Assembly (NCBI RefSeq): GCF_003350205.1
Contig: NZ_QLLC01000014.1
Location: 33,739 to 97,738 of the forward strand
Origin: Brevundimonas bullata
GTDB lineage: Bacteria; Pseudomonadota; Alphaproteobacteria; Caulobacterales; Caulobacteraceae
Length of the DNA: 64,000 nucleotides
Reading direction: 5' to 3'
Shown here: one piece after another, positions 52,656 to 60,804 of the stretch
Numbering within the stretch: the stretch's first letter is position 1
Layout: every line of letters starts with the position of its first letter
Translations under genes and position numbers: made by a program
Notes under the pieces: generated by a model
What the model was told of the DNA's origin: nothing
The model's database searches: none
What the model saw: the letters and a program-made list of their open reading frames with translations, nothing else

Positions 52656-53449
52656 GGACGGGGTGCGTCCAGCAGCGCAATCGCCTCGCGCACATACTGA
52701 GCATGAGCCACGACGCCCAGCTCCAACCCCTCGCCGCCGCCCTGGACCTCCTGCACCAGCACCCCGGCGATGTAGGGGTGATCCGGCGTCGGCGCGCCCG
52801 GCAGGCGGTCGACGGCGGGCGTCCAGAAAACCGGCCCGCCCGAGTTGCCCTGCGACACCGCGAAATCCAGCAGGAAGATGGGGAAGTGGCGGATCGGCGT
52901 CAGCGGCCAGGAACTGATCCGGCCCAGGCGCAGGATCGGAAAGCCCGCCTTGTTCGCCGAAAGGCCGTGCGGATAGCCCAGCGCCATCAGTTCGTCGCCC
53001 GGCCCCACGCGCCACTGGTCGAAGGTGGTTTCGTCCGCCAGCCAGCCCAGGGGGATCGCGGCCTGGGCGAAGGCGGCCGGCGCGGCGATCTCCATCACCG
53101 CCACGTCGCGCTCGGGGTGCTGCGTCCATAACGGCGTCCCCACGGCGTCGCGGATCGGCAGGTTCGCGGGCGTGAATTTCCAGGCCCCGTCTGCTTCGGG
53201 CGTACGCCAGCCGATGCGCGCCTCGGCGCTCGGCATGACATTCAGGACATGGGCGGCGGTGACCAGCACCACGCGCGGCGTGCCATCCGGTCGGGGGGCG
53301 GAAATCAGGAAGCCGGTGCCGACCTTGCGCGCGCTTTCGTTCAGCGGCTGATCCAGCTGCACCGTGGCGTTGATCAGACCGACGGTCAGGTCCCATGGGG
53401 CGGGCGCGACGACGGCGGGCGGAGCGGGCGGAACATCCTGAGAGATCAT
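52652..53449 (-). CDS. Trypsin-like serine protease
   Basis: A 266-residue chymotrypsin-fold protease. The triad is visible as His in VVLVTAAHVLNVM, Asp in HPERDVAVMEIAA and Ser in AVSQGNSGGPVFWTP. The start at ATG 53449 gives a proline-rich N-terminus without an obvious signal peptide; a much longer in-frame extension to 53650 is arginine-rich and runs through the neighbouring gene, so it is rejected. No PDZ domain is present. Location (cytoplasm or periplasm) is therefore uncertain. It is divergent from the S9 peptidase gene across 64 bases. Confidence 0.88.
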   Translation of the reverse strand: MISQDVPPAPPAVVAPAPWDLTVGLINATVQLDQPLNESARKVGTGFLISAPRPDGTPRVVLVTAAHVLNVMPSAEARIGWRTPEADGAWKFTPANLPIRDAVGTPLWTQHPERDVAVMEIAAPAAFAQAAIPLGWLADETTFDQWRVGPGDELMALGYPHGLSANKAGFPILRLGRISSWPLTPIRHFPIFLLDFAVSQGNSGGPVFWTPAVDRLPGAPTPDHPYIAGVLVQEVQGGGEGLELGVVAHAQYVREAIALLDAPRP

Positions 53450-53513
53450 GTCGCCATTTGACGCCGCCCGTCGGCGGGCACAAGGTCCGCCCGAACCATT
53501 GGGGAGCCTATTG

Positions 53514-55736
53514 ATGAATCGCCGCGAACTGATCGCCTCGACCGCCGCCGTCGGCCTCGCCGCCGCCTCCCCTGCACTCGCCCGTTCGACTACCGGAGCC
53601 TCGATGTCCCTGCCCCAACCGCCCGTCGCCAAGAAGGTCCCCGTCCGCATCGAGCAGTTGGGCCGCGTCCGCGTCGACGACTATCAGTGGATGAAGGACG
53701 ACAACTGGCAGGCCGTGCTGCGCGACCCCTCGCTGATCAAGGCCGATGTCAAGGAACACCTGACCGCCGAGAACGCCTATCGCGAGGCCATGATGGCCTC
53801 GACCCTGCCGCTGCAGGCGGCGATGTTCGAGGAGATGAAGGGCCGCATCAAGGAGGACGACAGCTCAGTCCCCGCTGCGGACGGCGACTGGGAGTATTTC
53901 ACCGAGTACCGCACCGGCGAGCAGCACCCGCGCTATATGCGGGTCGAGCGCCAGGGGACCTGGATGGTCGACGGGCAACTCGTAACCAAGAACTTCATCA
54001 AGTCCCCGGCACCTCAGCTCCTGCTGGACTGCAACGCCCTGGCCGAGGGCAAGGCCTATTCGGAGGTCTCGGCGGTGGAGCACAGCCCCGACCACGCCCT
54101 GTTCGCCTATGCCGAGGACGCGCAGGGCTCCGAGGTCTTCAAGATCTACGTCAAGGACCTTGCGACCGGCGAGGTCCTGCCCGACCCCATCGAATCGGCG
54201 ACCGAGAACTTCACCTTCTCGCCGGACAGCCAGTGGATCTTCTGGACCAACCGGGACAACAACGGCCGCCCGGACAAGATCTTCCGTCGGCCGGCGCGTG
54301 GCGGCGAGACCACCCTGGTCTATGAGGAAACCGACGACGGCATGTTCCAGAGCGTCGGCCGCACCTCCGACGACGCCTTCATCATCATCGGCATCGGCAA
54401 TCAGGAGACCTCGGAAGGCCGGATCATTCCGGGCGCGGACCCGACCGCGACGCCCGTGGTGGTCGAGCCGCGCCACATCGGCCGCCTGTATGATCTGGAC
54501 CACTGGGGCGACCGCTGGGTGATCCGCACCAACGCCGACGACGCCATCGACTTCAAGGTGGTCGAGGCGCCGACCGACGCCCCGGCCAGGGCCAACTGGA
54601 AGGATCTGATCCCGCACACGCCGGGCCGCTTCATCGAGGGCGTGGCCCTGGTGAAGGATTACCTGGGCCGTCAGGAGCGCGCCGAGGCCAATACGAAGAT
54701 CGTCATCCGCGACCGGGCCGGCGCCGAGCATGAGATCGCCGTGGACGAGCCCGCCTACGCCCTGTCGCTGGGCGGGGCGACGGAGTTCGACACCACGGTC
54801 ATGCGCTATGGCTACAACTCGCCGTCCACGCCGACCTCGACCTATGACTACGACCTGAAGACGCGCGAGCGGACCCTGCGCAAGGTTCAGGAAGTGCCCT
54901 CGGGCCATAACCCCGCCGACTATGTGGTCGAGCGGCTGAACGCCCCGGCCTCGGACGGTCAGCTGGTGCCGGTGACGGTGCTGCGCCGCAAGGACACGCC
55001 GGTCGACGGCTCGGCGCCCCTGCTGCTCTACGGCTACGGCTCCTACGGCATCCCCATGGCGGCCAGCTTCTCGACCAACCGGCTGTCGCTGGTGGATCGC
55101 GGCTTCATCTACGCCATCGCCCACATCCGCGGCGGCTCGGACAAGGGCTGGAACTGGTTCCTCAGCGCCCGGCGGATGACCAAGAAGAACACCTTCACCG
55201 ACTTCATCGCCTGCGCCGAGCACCTGATCGAACGCAACTATGCGACGGCGGGCAAGATCGTGGCCCAGGGCGGGTCGGCGGGCGGTCTGCTGATGGGCGC
55301 CGTCACCAATATGCGCCCTGACCTGTGGGCCGGCGTGATCGGCAGCGTGCCCTTCGTCGACGTGATCAACACCATGAGCGACACCAGCCTGCCGCTGACG
55401 CCGCCGGAGTGGCCCGAGTGGGGCAATCCGATCGAGGACGCCGCCGCCTACGACTACATGTACAGCTACAGCCCCTACGACCAGATCGAGGCCAAGGCCT
55501 ATCCGGCAGTGCTGGCCACCGGCGGCCTGTCCGACCCGCGCGTCACCTATTGGGAGCCGGAGAAGTGGGTGGCCAAGCTGCGGCCCGCGACCACATCGGG
55601 CAATCCGGTCCTGCTGAAGATCAATATGACGGCGGGTCACTTCAGCTCGTCGGGCCGCTTCGACTATCTGAAGGACGTGGCCCACGACTACGCCTTCGCC
55701 GTCTGGGCCGTGGACAAGGGCTGGCTGAAGGCGTGA
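53514..55736 (+). CDS. S9A oligopeptidase (oligopeptidase B-like)
   Basis: A 740-residue serine peptidase cleaving short peptides, probably after basic residues if it is a true PtrB. N-terminal NRRELIASTAAVGLAAASPAL looks like a Tat signal peptide, implying a periplasmic enzyme. Seven-bladed propeller text follows (VDDYQWMKDDN), then the hydrolase domain with YGYGSYGIPM, IRGGSDKGWNW, nucleophile QGGSAGGLLMGA, the Asp region GLSDPRVTYWEPEKW and the His in TAGHFSSSGRFDY. A GGGGAG ribosome site precedes ATG 53514. Confidence 0.92.
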   Translation: MNRRELIASTAAVGLAAASPALARSTTGASMSLPQPPVAKKVPVRIEQLGRVRVDDYQWMKDDNWQAVLRDPSLIKADVKEHLTAENAYREAMMASTLPLQAAMFEEMKGRIKEDDSSVPAADGDWEYFTEYRTGEQHPRYMRVERQGTWMVDGQLVTKNFIKSPAPQLLLDCNALAEGKAYSEVSAVEHSPDHALFAYAEDAQGSEVFKIYVKDLATGEVLPDPIESATENFTFSPDSQWIFWTNRDNNGRPDKIFRRPARGGETTLVYEETDDGMFQSVGRTSDDAFIIIGIGNQETSEGRIIPGADPTATPVVVEPRHIGRLYDLDHWGDRWVIRTNADDAIDFKVVEAPTDAPARANWKDLIPHTPGRFIEGVALVKDYLGRQERAEANTKIVIRDRAGAEHEIAVDEPAYALSLGGATEFDTTVMRYGYNSPSTPTSTYDYDLKTRERTLRKVQEVPSGHNPADYVVERLNAPASDGQLVPVTVLRRKDTPVDGSAPLLLYGYGSYGIPMAASFSTNRLSLVDRGFIYAIAHIRGGSDKGWNWFLSARRMTKKNTFTDFIACAEHLIERNYATAGKIVAQGGSAGGLLMGAVTNMRPDLWAGVIGSVPFVDVINTMSDTSLPLTPPEWPEWGNPIEDAAAYDYMYSYSPYDQIEAKAYPAVLATGGLSDPRVTYWEPEKWVAKLRPATTSGNPVLLKINMTAGHFSSSGRFDYLKDVAHDYAFAVWAVDKGWLKA

Positions 55737-56275
55737 TCGTTCGGCCGTTTGCGGAAGCCGATCTGGCGGCTGTCACCGCCATCTACGCCGACAGCGTGCT
55801 GAACGGCACGGGGACGTTCGAGCTGGATGTCCCCTCAGTCGATGAGATGCGGGCGCGGCTGGCCGCGCCCGCCACGCTGGGCCTGCCCGTCCTGACCGCC
55901 GAGATCGACGGCCAGGTCGCGGGCTATGCCTATGCCGGGCCCTACCGCCTGCGCGCCGCCTATCGCTACATGGTCGAGGACTCGATCTATGTGGCCGAGG
56001 CGTTTCGCGGGCGCGGCGTGGGCAAGGCCCTGCTGAAGGCCCTGCTGGGCGCCTGCGAGGCTATGGGAATGCGTCAGATGGTGGCGGTGATCGGCGATAG
56101 CGCCAACGCCGGCTCCATCGCCCTGCACGCCGCCGCCGGCTTTGAACACGTCGGCATATTCCACGCCGCCGGATGGAAGTTCGACGCCTGGCGCGACGTG
56201 GTCTTCATGCAGAAGGCTCTGGGCCTGGGCGCGACCGCCGCGCCCGACGCCCCTGGCCTCGACTGCGGGCGCTAG
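55733..56275 (+). CDS. GNAT N-acetyltransferase (phosphinothricin-acetyltransferase-like)
   Basis: A 180-residue acetyltransferase beginning at GTG 55733 in a GTGA overlap with the peptidase stop. IVRPFAEADLAAVTAIYADS at the start, DSIYVAEAFRGRGVGKALLK (acetyl-CoA loop) and VAVIGDSANAGSIALH are those of the Pat/YwnH group, which acetylate amino groups of small molecules such as phosphinothricin or methionine sulfone. The real substrate is unknown. It is translationally coupled to the oligopeptidase. Confidence 0.9.
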   Translation: MIVRPFAEADLAAVTAIYADSVLNGTGTFELDVPSVDEMRARLAAPATLGLPVLTAEIDGQVAGYAYAGPYRLRAAYRYMVEDSIYVAEAFRGRGVGKALLKALLGACEAMGMRQMVAVIGDSANAGSIALHAAAGFEHVGIFHAAGWKFDAWRDVVFMQKALGLGATAAPDAPGLDCGR

Positions 56276-56318
56276 AAGCTGAATTCTCGGCTATTTTCAG
56301 CCCTTTCGTACATTGCGC

Positions 56319-56346
56319 TTGACCCGATCATGAGTCGCCCTTAATC
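56319..56346 (+). promoter_or_regulatory. Promoter of tRNA-Asp copy 1
   Basis: TTGACC (56319-56324) and CCTTAATC (56339-56346) with a 14-base spacer fit the Caulobacter housekeeping pattern (TTGAC and GCTANAWC with a short spacer). They lie 29 bases before the mature tRNA. The same arrangement is repeated 281 bases downstream. Confidence 0.6.
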
Positions 56347-56375
56347 GCCCTCTTCTCCTCCTTGCGGAGGGGAAT

Positions 56376-56452
56376 GCGGGTGTAGCTCAGTTGGTTAGAG
56401 TGCCGGCCTGTCACGCCGGAGGTCGCGGGTTCGAGTCCCGTCACTCGCGCCA
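56376..56452 (+). tRNA. tRNA-Asp (GTC), copy 1
   Basis: A 77-base tRNA with encoded CCA. The acceptor stem GCGGGTG pairs with CACTCGC (one G-U), the D arm has AGCTCAGTTGGTTAGAG, the anticodon loop CTGTCAC gives GTC for aspartate, and the T arm is GCGGGTTCGAGTCCCGT. Identical to the copy at 56657-56733. Confidence 0.97.
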
Positions 56453-56476
56453 TTTTCTTCAGCCGAAGGAAATGGC
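56449..56476 (+). terminator. Hairpin at the 3' end of tRNA-Asp copy 1
   Basis: GCCATTTTCTTC and GAAGGAAATGGC form a 12-base stem (one G-U) around AGCC, beginning inside the tRNA CCA end. No long T-run follows, so it may be a processing signal or weak terminator. The matching hairpin after copy 2 supports a conserved function. Confidence 0.45.
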
Positions 56477-56599
56477 GCGCCCCGCCCGTCGCCAAGACGC
56501 CCTCGCTCATTTCCATTCCAATCATCAGCCCGCTCGCTGTGCGTCCGTGCGCCGTCATGGAGCCGCGTGACCTTTTTAAACAGGGCGAACGTTCGGCGC

Positions 56600-56627
56600 T
56601 TGACCGCGTCGTGAGTCGCCCTTAATC
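56600..56627 (+). promoter_or_regulatory. Promoter of tRNA-Asp copy 2
   Basis: TTGACC (56600-56605) and CCTTAATC (56620-56627), spaced exactly as before copy 1, so each tRNA gene appears to have its own promoter. Confidence 0.6.
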
Positions 56628-56656
56628 GGCCTCTTCTCCTCCTCGCGGAGGGGAAT

Positions 56657-56733
56657 GCGGGTGTAGCTCAGTTGGTTAGAGTGCCGGCCTGTCACGCCGG
56701 AGGTCGCGGGTTCGAGTCCCGTCACTCGCGCCA
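56657..56733 (+). tRNA. tRNA-Asp (GTC), copy 2
   Basis: Identical in sequence to copy 1, offset by 281 bases. The flanks (from about 45 bases upstream through the 3' hairpin) are also similar but not identical, which points to an older tandem duplication kept homogeneous in the mature part. Confidence 0.97.
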
Positions 56734-56756
56734 TTCTCTTCAGCGAAGAGAATGGC
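56730..56756 (+). terminator. Hairpin at the 3' end of tRNA-Asp copy 2
   Basis: GCCATTCTCTTC and GAAGAGAATGGC form a perfect 12-base stem around AGC. Compared with copy 1 the stem bases differ but pairing is kept. Confidence 0.5.
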
Positions 56757-56858
56757 CCGCCCCGCCCCAGGGATCTGTATTTCCTCAAAAATCCTTATCT
56801 AGCATCAGGCCAGCCTTGCTTTGAGCTTGGGTCCTGGTCTGTGCGCCGTCGAAGCCGG

Positions 56859-57004
56859 ATTGCACTCTGATCCGAAAAAAAACAGTGCAATTGGTGCAAT
56901 GGGCGCCGCGCGCGACCGCTCCTGCAGGCGAAGCGGCTTGAGCCTCGGTGGAGGCCACGGCCCTGAGCGGGCGGCGGCGGACGGGAATGTCAAAGACAGC
57001 CGTC
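56859..57004. repeat. Intergenic element B (inverted partner of 48345-48488)
   Basis: A 146-base element in the 485-base gap between tRNA-Asp 2 and the permease-aminopeptidase gene. On the minus strand it reads GTCTTTGACATTCCCG, CCGCCGCCGCCCGC, a divergent middle, then CATTGCACCAATTGCACTG and eight T. ATTGCACT (56859-56866) and AGTGCAAT (56884-56891) make the same hairpin around the homopolymer as in element A. The rest of the gap has an imperfect hairpin at 57055-57079 (CAATCCC/GGGATTG) and the terminator described next. Confidence 0.55.
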
Positions 57005-57150
57005 AGTCTGATCCATCCGACGCCTCAGGCGCGTCGATCCGATCGAAAAACCCGCAATCCCAGGTTTTTACCGGGATTGGCGCGCGCCGTTGTGCATGAC
57101 GGGCGCTGGATGGCGTGTCCCAATGGGCGGATCGGCGTGCGGTAAAGCGC

Positions 57151-57184
57151 AAGAAAAAGGGGGGAGAGCGCGCGCCCTCCCCCC
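57151..57184 (-). terminator. Rho-independent terminator of the permease-aminopeptidase gene
   Basis: On the minus strand, GGGGGGAG and CTCCCCCC pair in an 8-base GC-rich stem with a ten-base loop, followed by TTTTTCTT. It starts 35 bases after the stop codon of the gene at 57219-60794. This is the clearest intrinsic terminator in the window. Confidence 0.8.
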
Positions 57185-57218
57185 TTCACGCCTGGCCGGT
57201 ATTCAACCGGCGCGGCGG

Positions 57219-60200
57219 TCACGTCACAGGTTTGACGTTGTCGTCCGAGTTGCGGTCGATCCAGCGATTGTAGGGGTCGATCCCCGCAAAGGCCGGCTTC
57301 TCGGTCGTGACGAAGCGGAAGACCTGGGTTCCGCTGCGCAGGGGGCGACGCTCCATCAACATGACCGACTTCTGGTCGAACGCGCCCTTACCGGGTTCAG
57401 CAGAGAACAGGCCGACGTCGAAGGTCTCGTTCAACGGGGCCTCGGTCTCCTCGCCCTTGCCGTCGGCGTAGAGCTTGCGGGCCTCGACCGTCAGGGCGAC
57501 GTCCCACTTGCCGTCGGCGCGCTTGGTCGCCGTGACCGACTTGGTCTTCACGTCATACAGGGTGATCTTTTCGAACAGGTCGGTGATCAGTGCCTGCTTG
57601 TCCGCCGGCGCCTCGGCGCGGATGGCGTTGATGAGATCCAGCGAGCGCGGATAGGGCGCGGACTTGAAGGCGTACTGCGCCAGCACCCGACGCAGGGCGC
57701 GGTTGACCACCTCCTCGCCGATCTGATCGCGCAGCAGATAGAGAACCAGACCGCCCTTCTGATAGTGGATGTACTGCTGGTTCTCGACGCGGATCAGCGG
57801 CATCTCCTCCAGCCGTTCCATGCCGCGCGAACGCAGGTAGCGGTCCAGTTCGTACTTGAGGAAGCGACGGATCTTGTCGGGTCCGTACAGCTTCTCCATC
57901 ACCATCAGCGCCGAGTATTGCGCCAGGGATTCCGACAGCAGGGTCGAACCCTGCTGGTCCGAGCCGATCACCTGGTGCGCCCACCACTGGTGGCCGACCT
58001 CGTGAGCGGTGACATAGGTGACGTAGTCGATCTTCTCCTCGTCGCTCAGGTCGGCGATGAAGCCGAGGCCTTCCGAGTAGGGCATGGTGTTGGCGAAGGC
58101 CTGGGCGAAGGTCTGGTAGGCCGGGAACTCGATAATCCGGGCCTGACGGAACTGATAGGGGCTGAAAGCCGTGCCGTAGTAATCCAGCGACGCCTTCATC
58201 CCGGCCAGCATCCGCGACACGTTCTGCTCGTGACCCTTGTGGTAATAGACGGCCAGTTCGATGGGGCCGTGCTGCTCCTTGGCCACCTGATAGTCGGCGG
58301 ACTGGACCGAGAAGAAGTTCAGCACCGGCGCCTCGGTGACGAAGCGGGCCGTGCGGCGGCCGTCTTTCGTCACGTCCGACACCTTGTAGCCCGGCGCGAT
58401 CGGCGTCTGATCGGCCACCGTGGTCACGGTGATGTCGGCGTTGACCCAGCCCGTGCCGATGTAGTTCTGGTTCTGGGCGCTGACGTCCTCCAGCTTGGCC
58501 ATGCGCAGTTCGGGCGGCAGGCCATGCTTGCGGCGTTTGGCCCGGTCGGACAGCAGGCCGTCGCGGCCCATGCCGATGGTCAGGGCGAACTCGCCGTTGT
58601 TGACGAAGGTGCCGTTGTCGACGATCCGGGTCGTGTCGCCGCTGTTCTTGAAGCCGCGCTGCTCCAGCACCGTTTCAAAGGCGATGGTGCGCTTCTCGCC
58701 CGGCTGCATCGGCGTGGCGAAGCGATAGATGCGGTACTCGAACTGCGGCCATTCCTTGGCCAGGGTCGCGCCCTGCACATCCAGGCTGGCGATCTTCAGA
58801 CCGTAGTTCCAGCGCAGGTGAACCTCATTCAGAGGCGCGCCCGTCTGGTTCTGGATGACATAGCTGCCCTTGGTCGTCAGGCGCGGCTGGTGCGGGTAGA
58901 GGTCCAGGTCCAGCTTGACGTCGGTGATCTCGGGCTGAGGCGTCTTCTCGTACTTCAGCAGGGTCTTCTCATAGTCCGCCATCAGCTGCTCTTGCTGATT
59001 CTGGGTGCGGTACTCGTTCCAGACGTTGGTGTTGATGAAGGCGTAGACACCCAGGGCCACGAAGGCGGTCAGGGCGACGCCGCCGATGACGCCCGCAGGC
59101 CCCATCAGGCGACGCGGCAGACGCTTCAGGCGCGGCATGAAGCGCGTCTCCGCCCCGCGACGCCACAGGCCATAGGCGATGACCAGCAGGACGATGGCGA
59201 AGGCCGACCAGTAGGCCTGCATCCACGCCGCATAGCCGGCGAACTTGCCCAGGCCGTTCATGTCCGACAGCGGCATGCCCGTCCCTGCGCCATAGCGATA
59301 GAGCACGTGGTCGAAGCCCATGTTCGACAGGACGATGGTCGAGATCAGATAGACCACCATGACGGCCCAGCCGACGAACTTGTTCGGCGACAGCGACTGG
59401 ACGACGATGGCCAGCACCGCCGTCAGCGCAAAGCCGATGGACTGGGGCACGACATACCAGAACAGGTATTTGCCGATCTCGTAGTTGGTGTAGCCCTTGA
59501 TCGTCTGCACGATCATCCCGGCCAGCGATGCGGCCAGCAGGGTCGAGACCAGCACCAGGATCAGGGCCAGGGTCTTGGGCAACAGGAAGGTCCAGTCGGG
59601 CGTGGCCGTGGAATCGATGATCTCATGCGTGCGCCGCTCGCGGTCACGCCAGACCAGTTCGCCGGAATAGTAGATCGAGATGATCATGACGATCAGGCCG
59701 AACGAGCCGCCCAGGGTCTCGATCACCACCCGCGTCACCGGCAGGACCGGCGCGCCATATAGCTCTCCCGCGAACAACAGGACGGCGATGCCGAAGGCGA
59801 AGCCCAGGGCCAGCATGACGAAGTAGGCCGGGCTCTTGAACACGGCCTTCATCTCGAAGGCGGTGCGCAAGATCAGCTGGGTCCAACCGGCCTTGAAGCC
59901 GTAGGAGGGCTGGGCCAGGGGCGCGACCGGCGCCGTCGTGTCGGGCGAGGCTTCGGCCAGGGCCTTCAGCTTTTCCTGCTTGCGCAGCTTCGAACCACGC
60001 GGAGACGGATTGTACAGGGGCCAGGCGGCGGCGAGGAAGGCCAGGCTGACGCCGAGCCATAGCAGCTTGTTGCCCAGCAGCAGGCCGGTCAGGGGCGCGT
60101 TGATCGTGTTGCGCTCGGCTGCCGTCCAATACTTGGTCGCCAGGCCATAGGCCCCGGCGCCGAACGGCTCCAGCCAGGCAACCAGGGTCTCCAGCTCCGG

Positions 60201-60794
60201 CTTGGAGCCGAACACCGAAGTCGTGGTCATGTAGAGGATGAAGACCCCGACGACGCCGACATAGGTGGCCATCATCGAGCGCGTGACGGTCGCCAGAGTG
60301 AAGAAGACCGCCGAGCTGAACAGCAGGCCCGGCAGGCCCATCACGACGAAACCGTAGAGGTAGTCCAGCGGACGGAACGGCCCGACCGTCTCCTTGTCCA
60401 CCCAAGGCATCAGCGTGCCGATCAGGATGCCCAGGGCGACCGACAGGAAGGCCAGGGCCACCACGGCGAAGGCGCCGAGGAAGCGACCGTAGAGGTAGTC
60501 GAACTTGGACAACCGGCTGGCCTGGATCATGGGGCCGAAGCCGGTCGTGGCGTCACGCACCACGACGTTGGCGACAATGGCCGTCGTCGCCAGCATGAAG
60601 AAGAGGTTGAAGGCCAGATGGGCCTGAGCGATCGCATAGGGGGCGTTCTTGAAGACGTTGCCGCCTGTGCCCAGGCTGACGTTCGGACTGGCGACCAGGC
60701 CGAAGCTCAGCAGGAAGAAGAGGATGGAGATGACCCAGAAGGCGGGCTGGCGAAGCTGATAGCGGAACTCGAAGGCCGCGACTTTCCCGAACAT
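57219..60794 (-). CDS. ABC-2-type permease fused to M1-family aminopeptidase
   Basis: A 1191-residue membrane protein. The N-terminal half has two ABC-2-type permease units, each about six helices (starting FEFRYQLRQPAFWVISILFF and, after a cytoplasmic linker, GWTQLILRTAFEMKAVFKSP). From about residue 620 a periplasmic M1 peptidase-like domain follows, with HEVGHQWWAHQ near 930 and a glutamate 20 residues later (LLSESLAQY). The usual GAMEN exopeptidase motif is replaced by text around ANTMPYSEGLGF. It begins ten bases after the ATPase gene. Likely an exporter coupled to peptide trimming, or a large mechanical transporter; the substrate is unknown. Confidence 0.92.
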   Translation of the reverse strand: MFGKVAAFEFRYQLRQPAFWVISILFFLLSFGLVASPNVSLGTGGNVFKNAPYAIAQAHLAFNLFFMLATTAIVANVVVRDATTGFGPMIQASRLSKFDYLYGRFLGAFAVVALAFLSVALGILIGTLMPWVDKETVGPFRPLDYLYGFVVMGLPGLLFSSAVFFTLATVTRSMMATYVGVVGVFILYMTTTSVFGSKPELETLVAWLEPFGAGAYGLATKYWTAAERNTINAPLTGLLLGNKLLWLGVSLAFLAAAWPLYNPSPRGSKLRKQEKLKALAEASPDTTAPVAPLAQPSYGFKAGWTQLILRTAFEMKAVFKSPAYFVMLALGFAFGIAVLLFAGELYGAPVLPVTRVVIETLGGSFGLIVMIISIYYSGELVWRDRERRTHEIIDSTATPDWTFLLPKTLALILVLVSTLLAASLAGMIVQTIKGYTNYEIGKYLFWYVVPQSIGFALTAVLAIVVQSLSPNKFVGWAVMVVYLISTIVLSNMGFDHVLYRYGAGTGMPLSDMNGLGKFAGYAAWMQAYWSAFAIVLLVIAYGLWRRGAETRFMPRLKRLPRRLMGPAGVIGGVALTAFVALGVYAFINTNVWNEYRTQNQQEQLMADYEKTLLKYEKTPQPEITDVKLDLDLYPHQPRLTTKGSYVIQNQTGAPLNEVHLRWNYGLKIASLDVQGATLAKEWPQFEYRIYRFATPMQPGEKRTIAFETVLEQRGFKNSGDTTRIVDNGTFVNNGEFALTIGMGRDGLLSDRAKRRKHGLPPELRMAKLEDVSAQNQNYIGTGWVNADITVTTVADQTPIAPGYKVSDVTKDGRRTARFVTEAPVLNFFSVQSADYQVAKEQHGPIELAVYYHKGHEQNVSRMLAGMKASLDYYGTAFSPYQFRQARIIEFPAYQTFAQAFANTMPYSEGLGFIADLSDEEKIDYVTYVTAHEVGHQWWAHQVIGSDQQGSTLLSESLAQYSALMVMEKLYGPDKIRRFLKYELDRYLRSRGMERLEEMPLIRVENQQYIHYQKGGLVLYLLRDQIGEEVVNRALRRVLAQYAFKSAPYPRSLDLINAIRAEAPADKQALITDLFEKITLYDVKTKSVTATKRADGKWDVALTVEARKLYADGKGEETEAPLNETFDVGLFSAEPGKGAFDQKSVMLMERRPLRSGTQVFRFVTTEKPAFAGIDPYNRWIDRNSDDNVKPVT

Positions 60795-60804
60795 GATCCG
60801 GGCC

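Noticed and set aside
53449..53650. N-terminal extension of the trypsin-like protease
   Set aside because: The extra 67 residues lie opposite the start of the S9 peptidase gene, are Arg/Ala-rich and contain no signal peptide.
56328..56788. Two minus-strand frames reading RVTGLEPATSGVTGRHSNQL
   Set aside because: They are antisense translations of the two tRNA-Asp genes, a well-known artefact of gene calling, not proteins.
56821..57099. Short frames through element B in both directions
   Set aside because: They are not kept between elements A and B because the middle diverges and frames shift, and composition is that of non-coding GC-rich DNA.
57090..59762. An 890-codon plus-strand frame opposite the permease-aminopeptidase gene
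   Set aside because: Long open antisense frames are common at high GC; it is Arg/Gly/Val-rich, has no family motif, and the opposite strand encodes a coherent membrane/peptidase protein.
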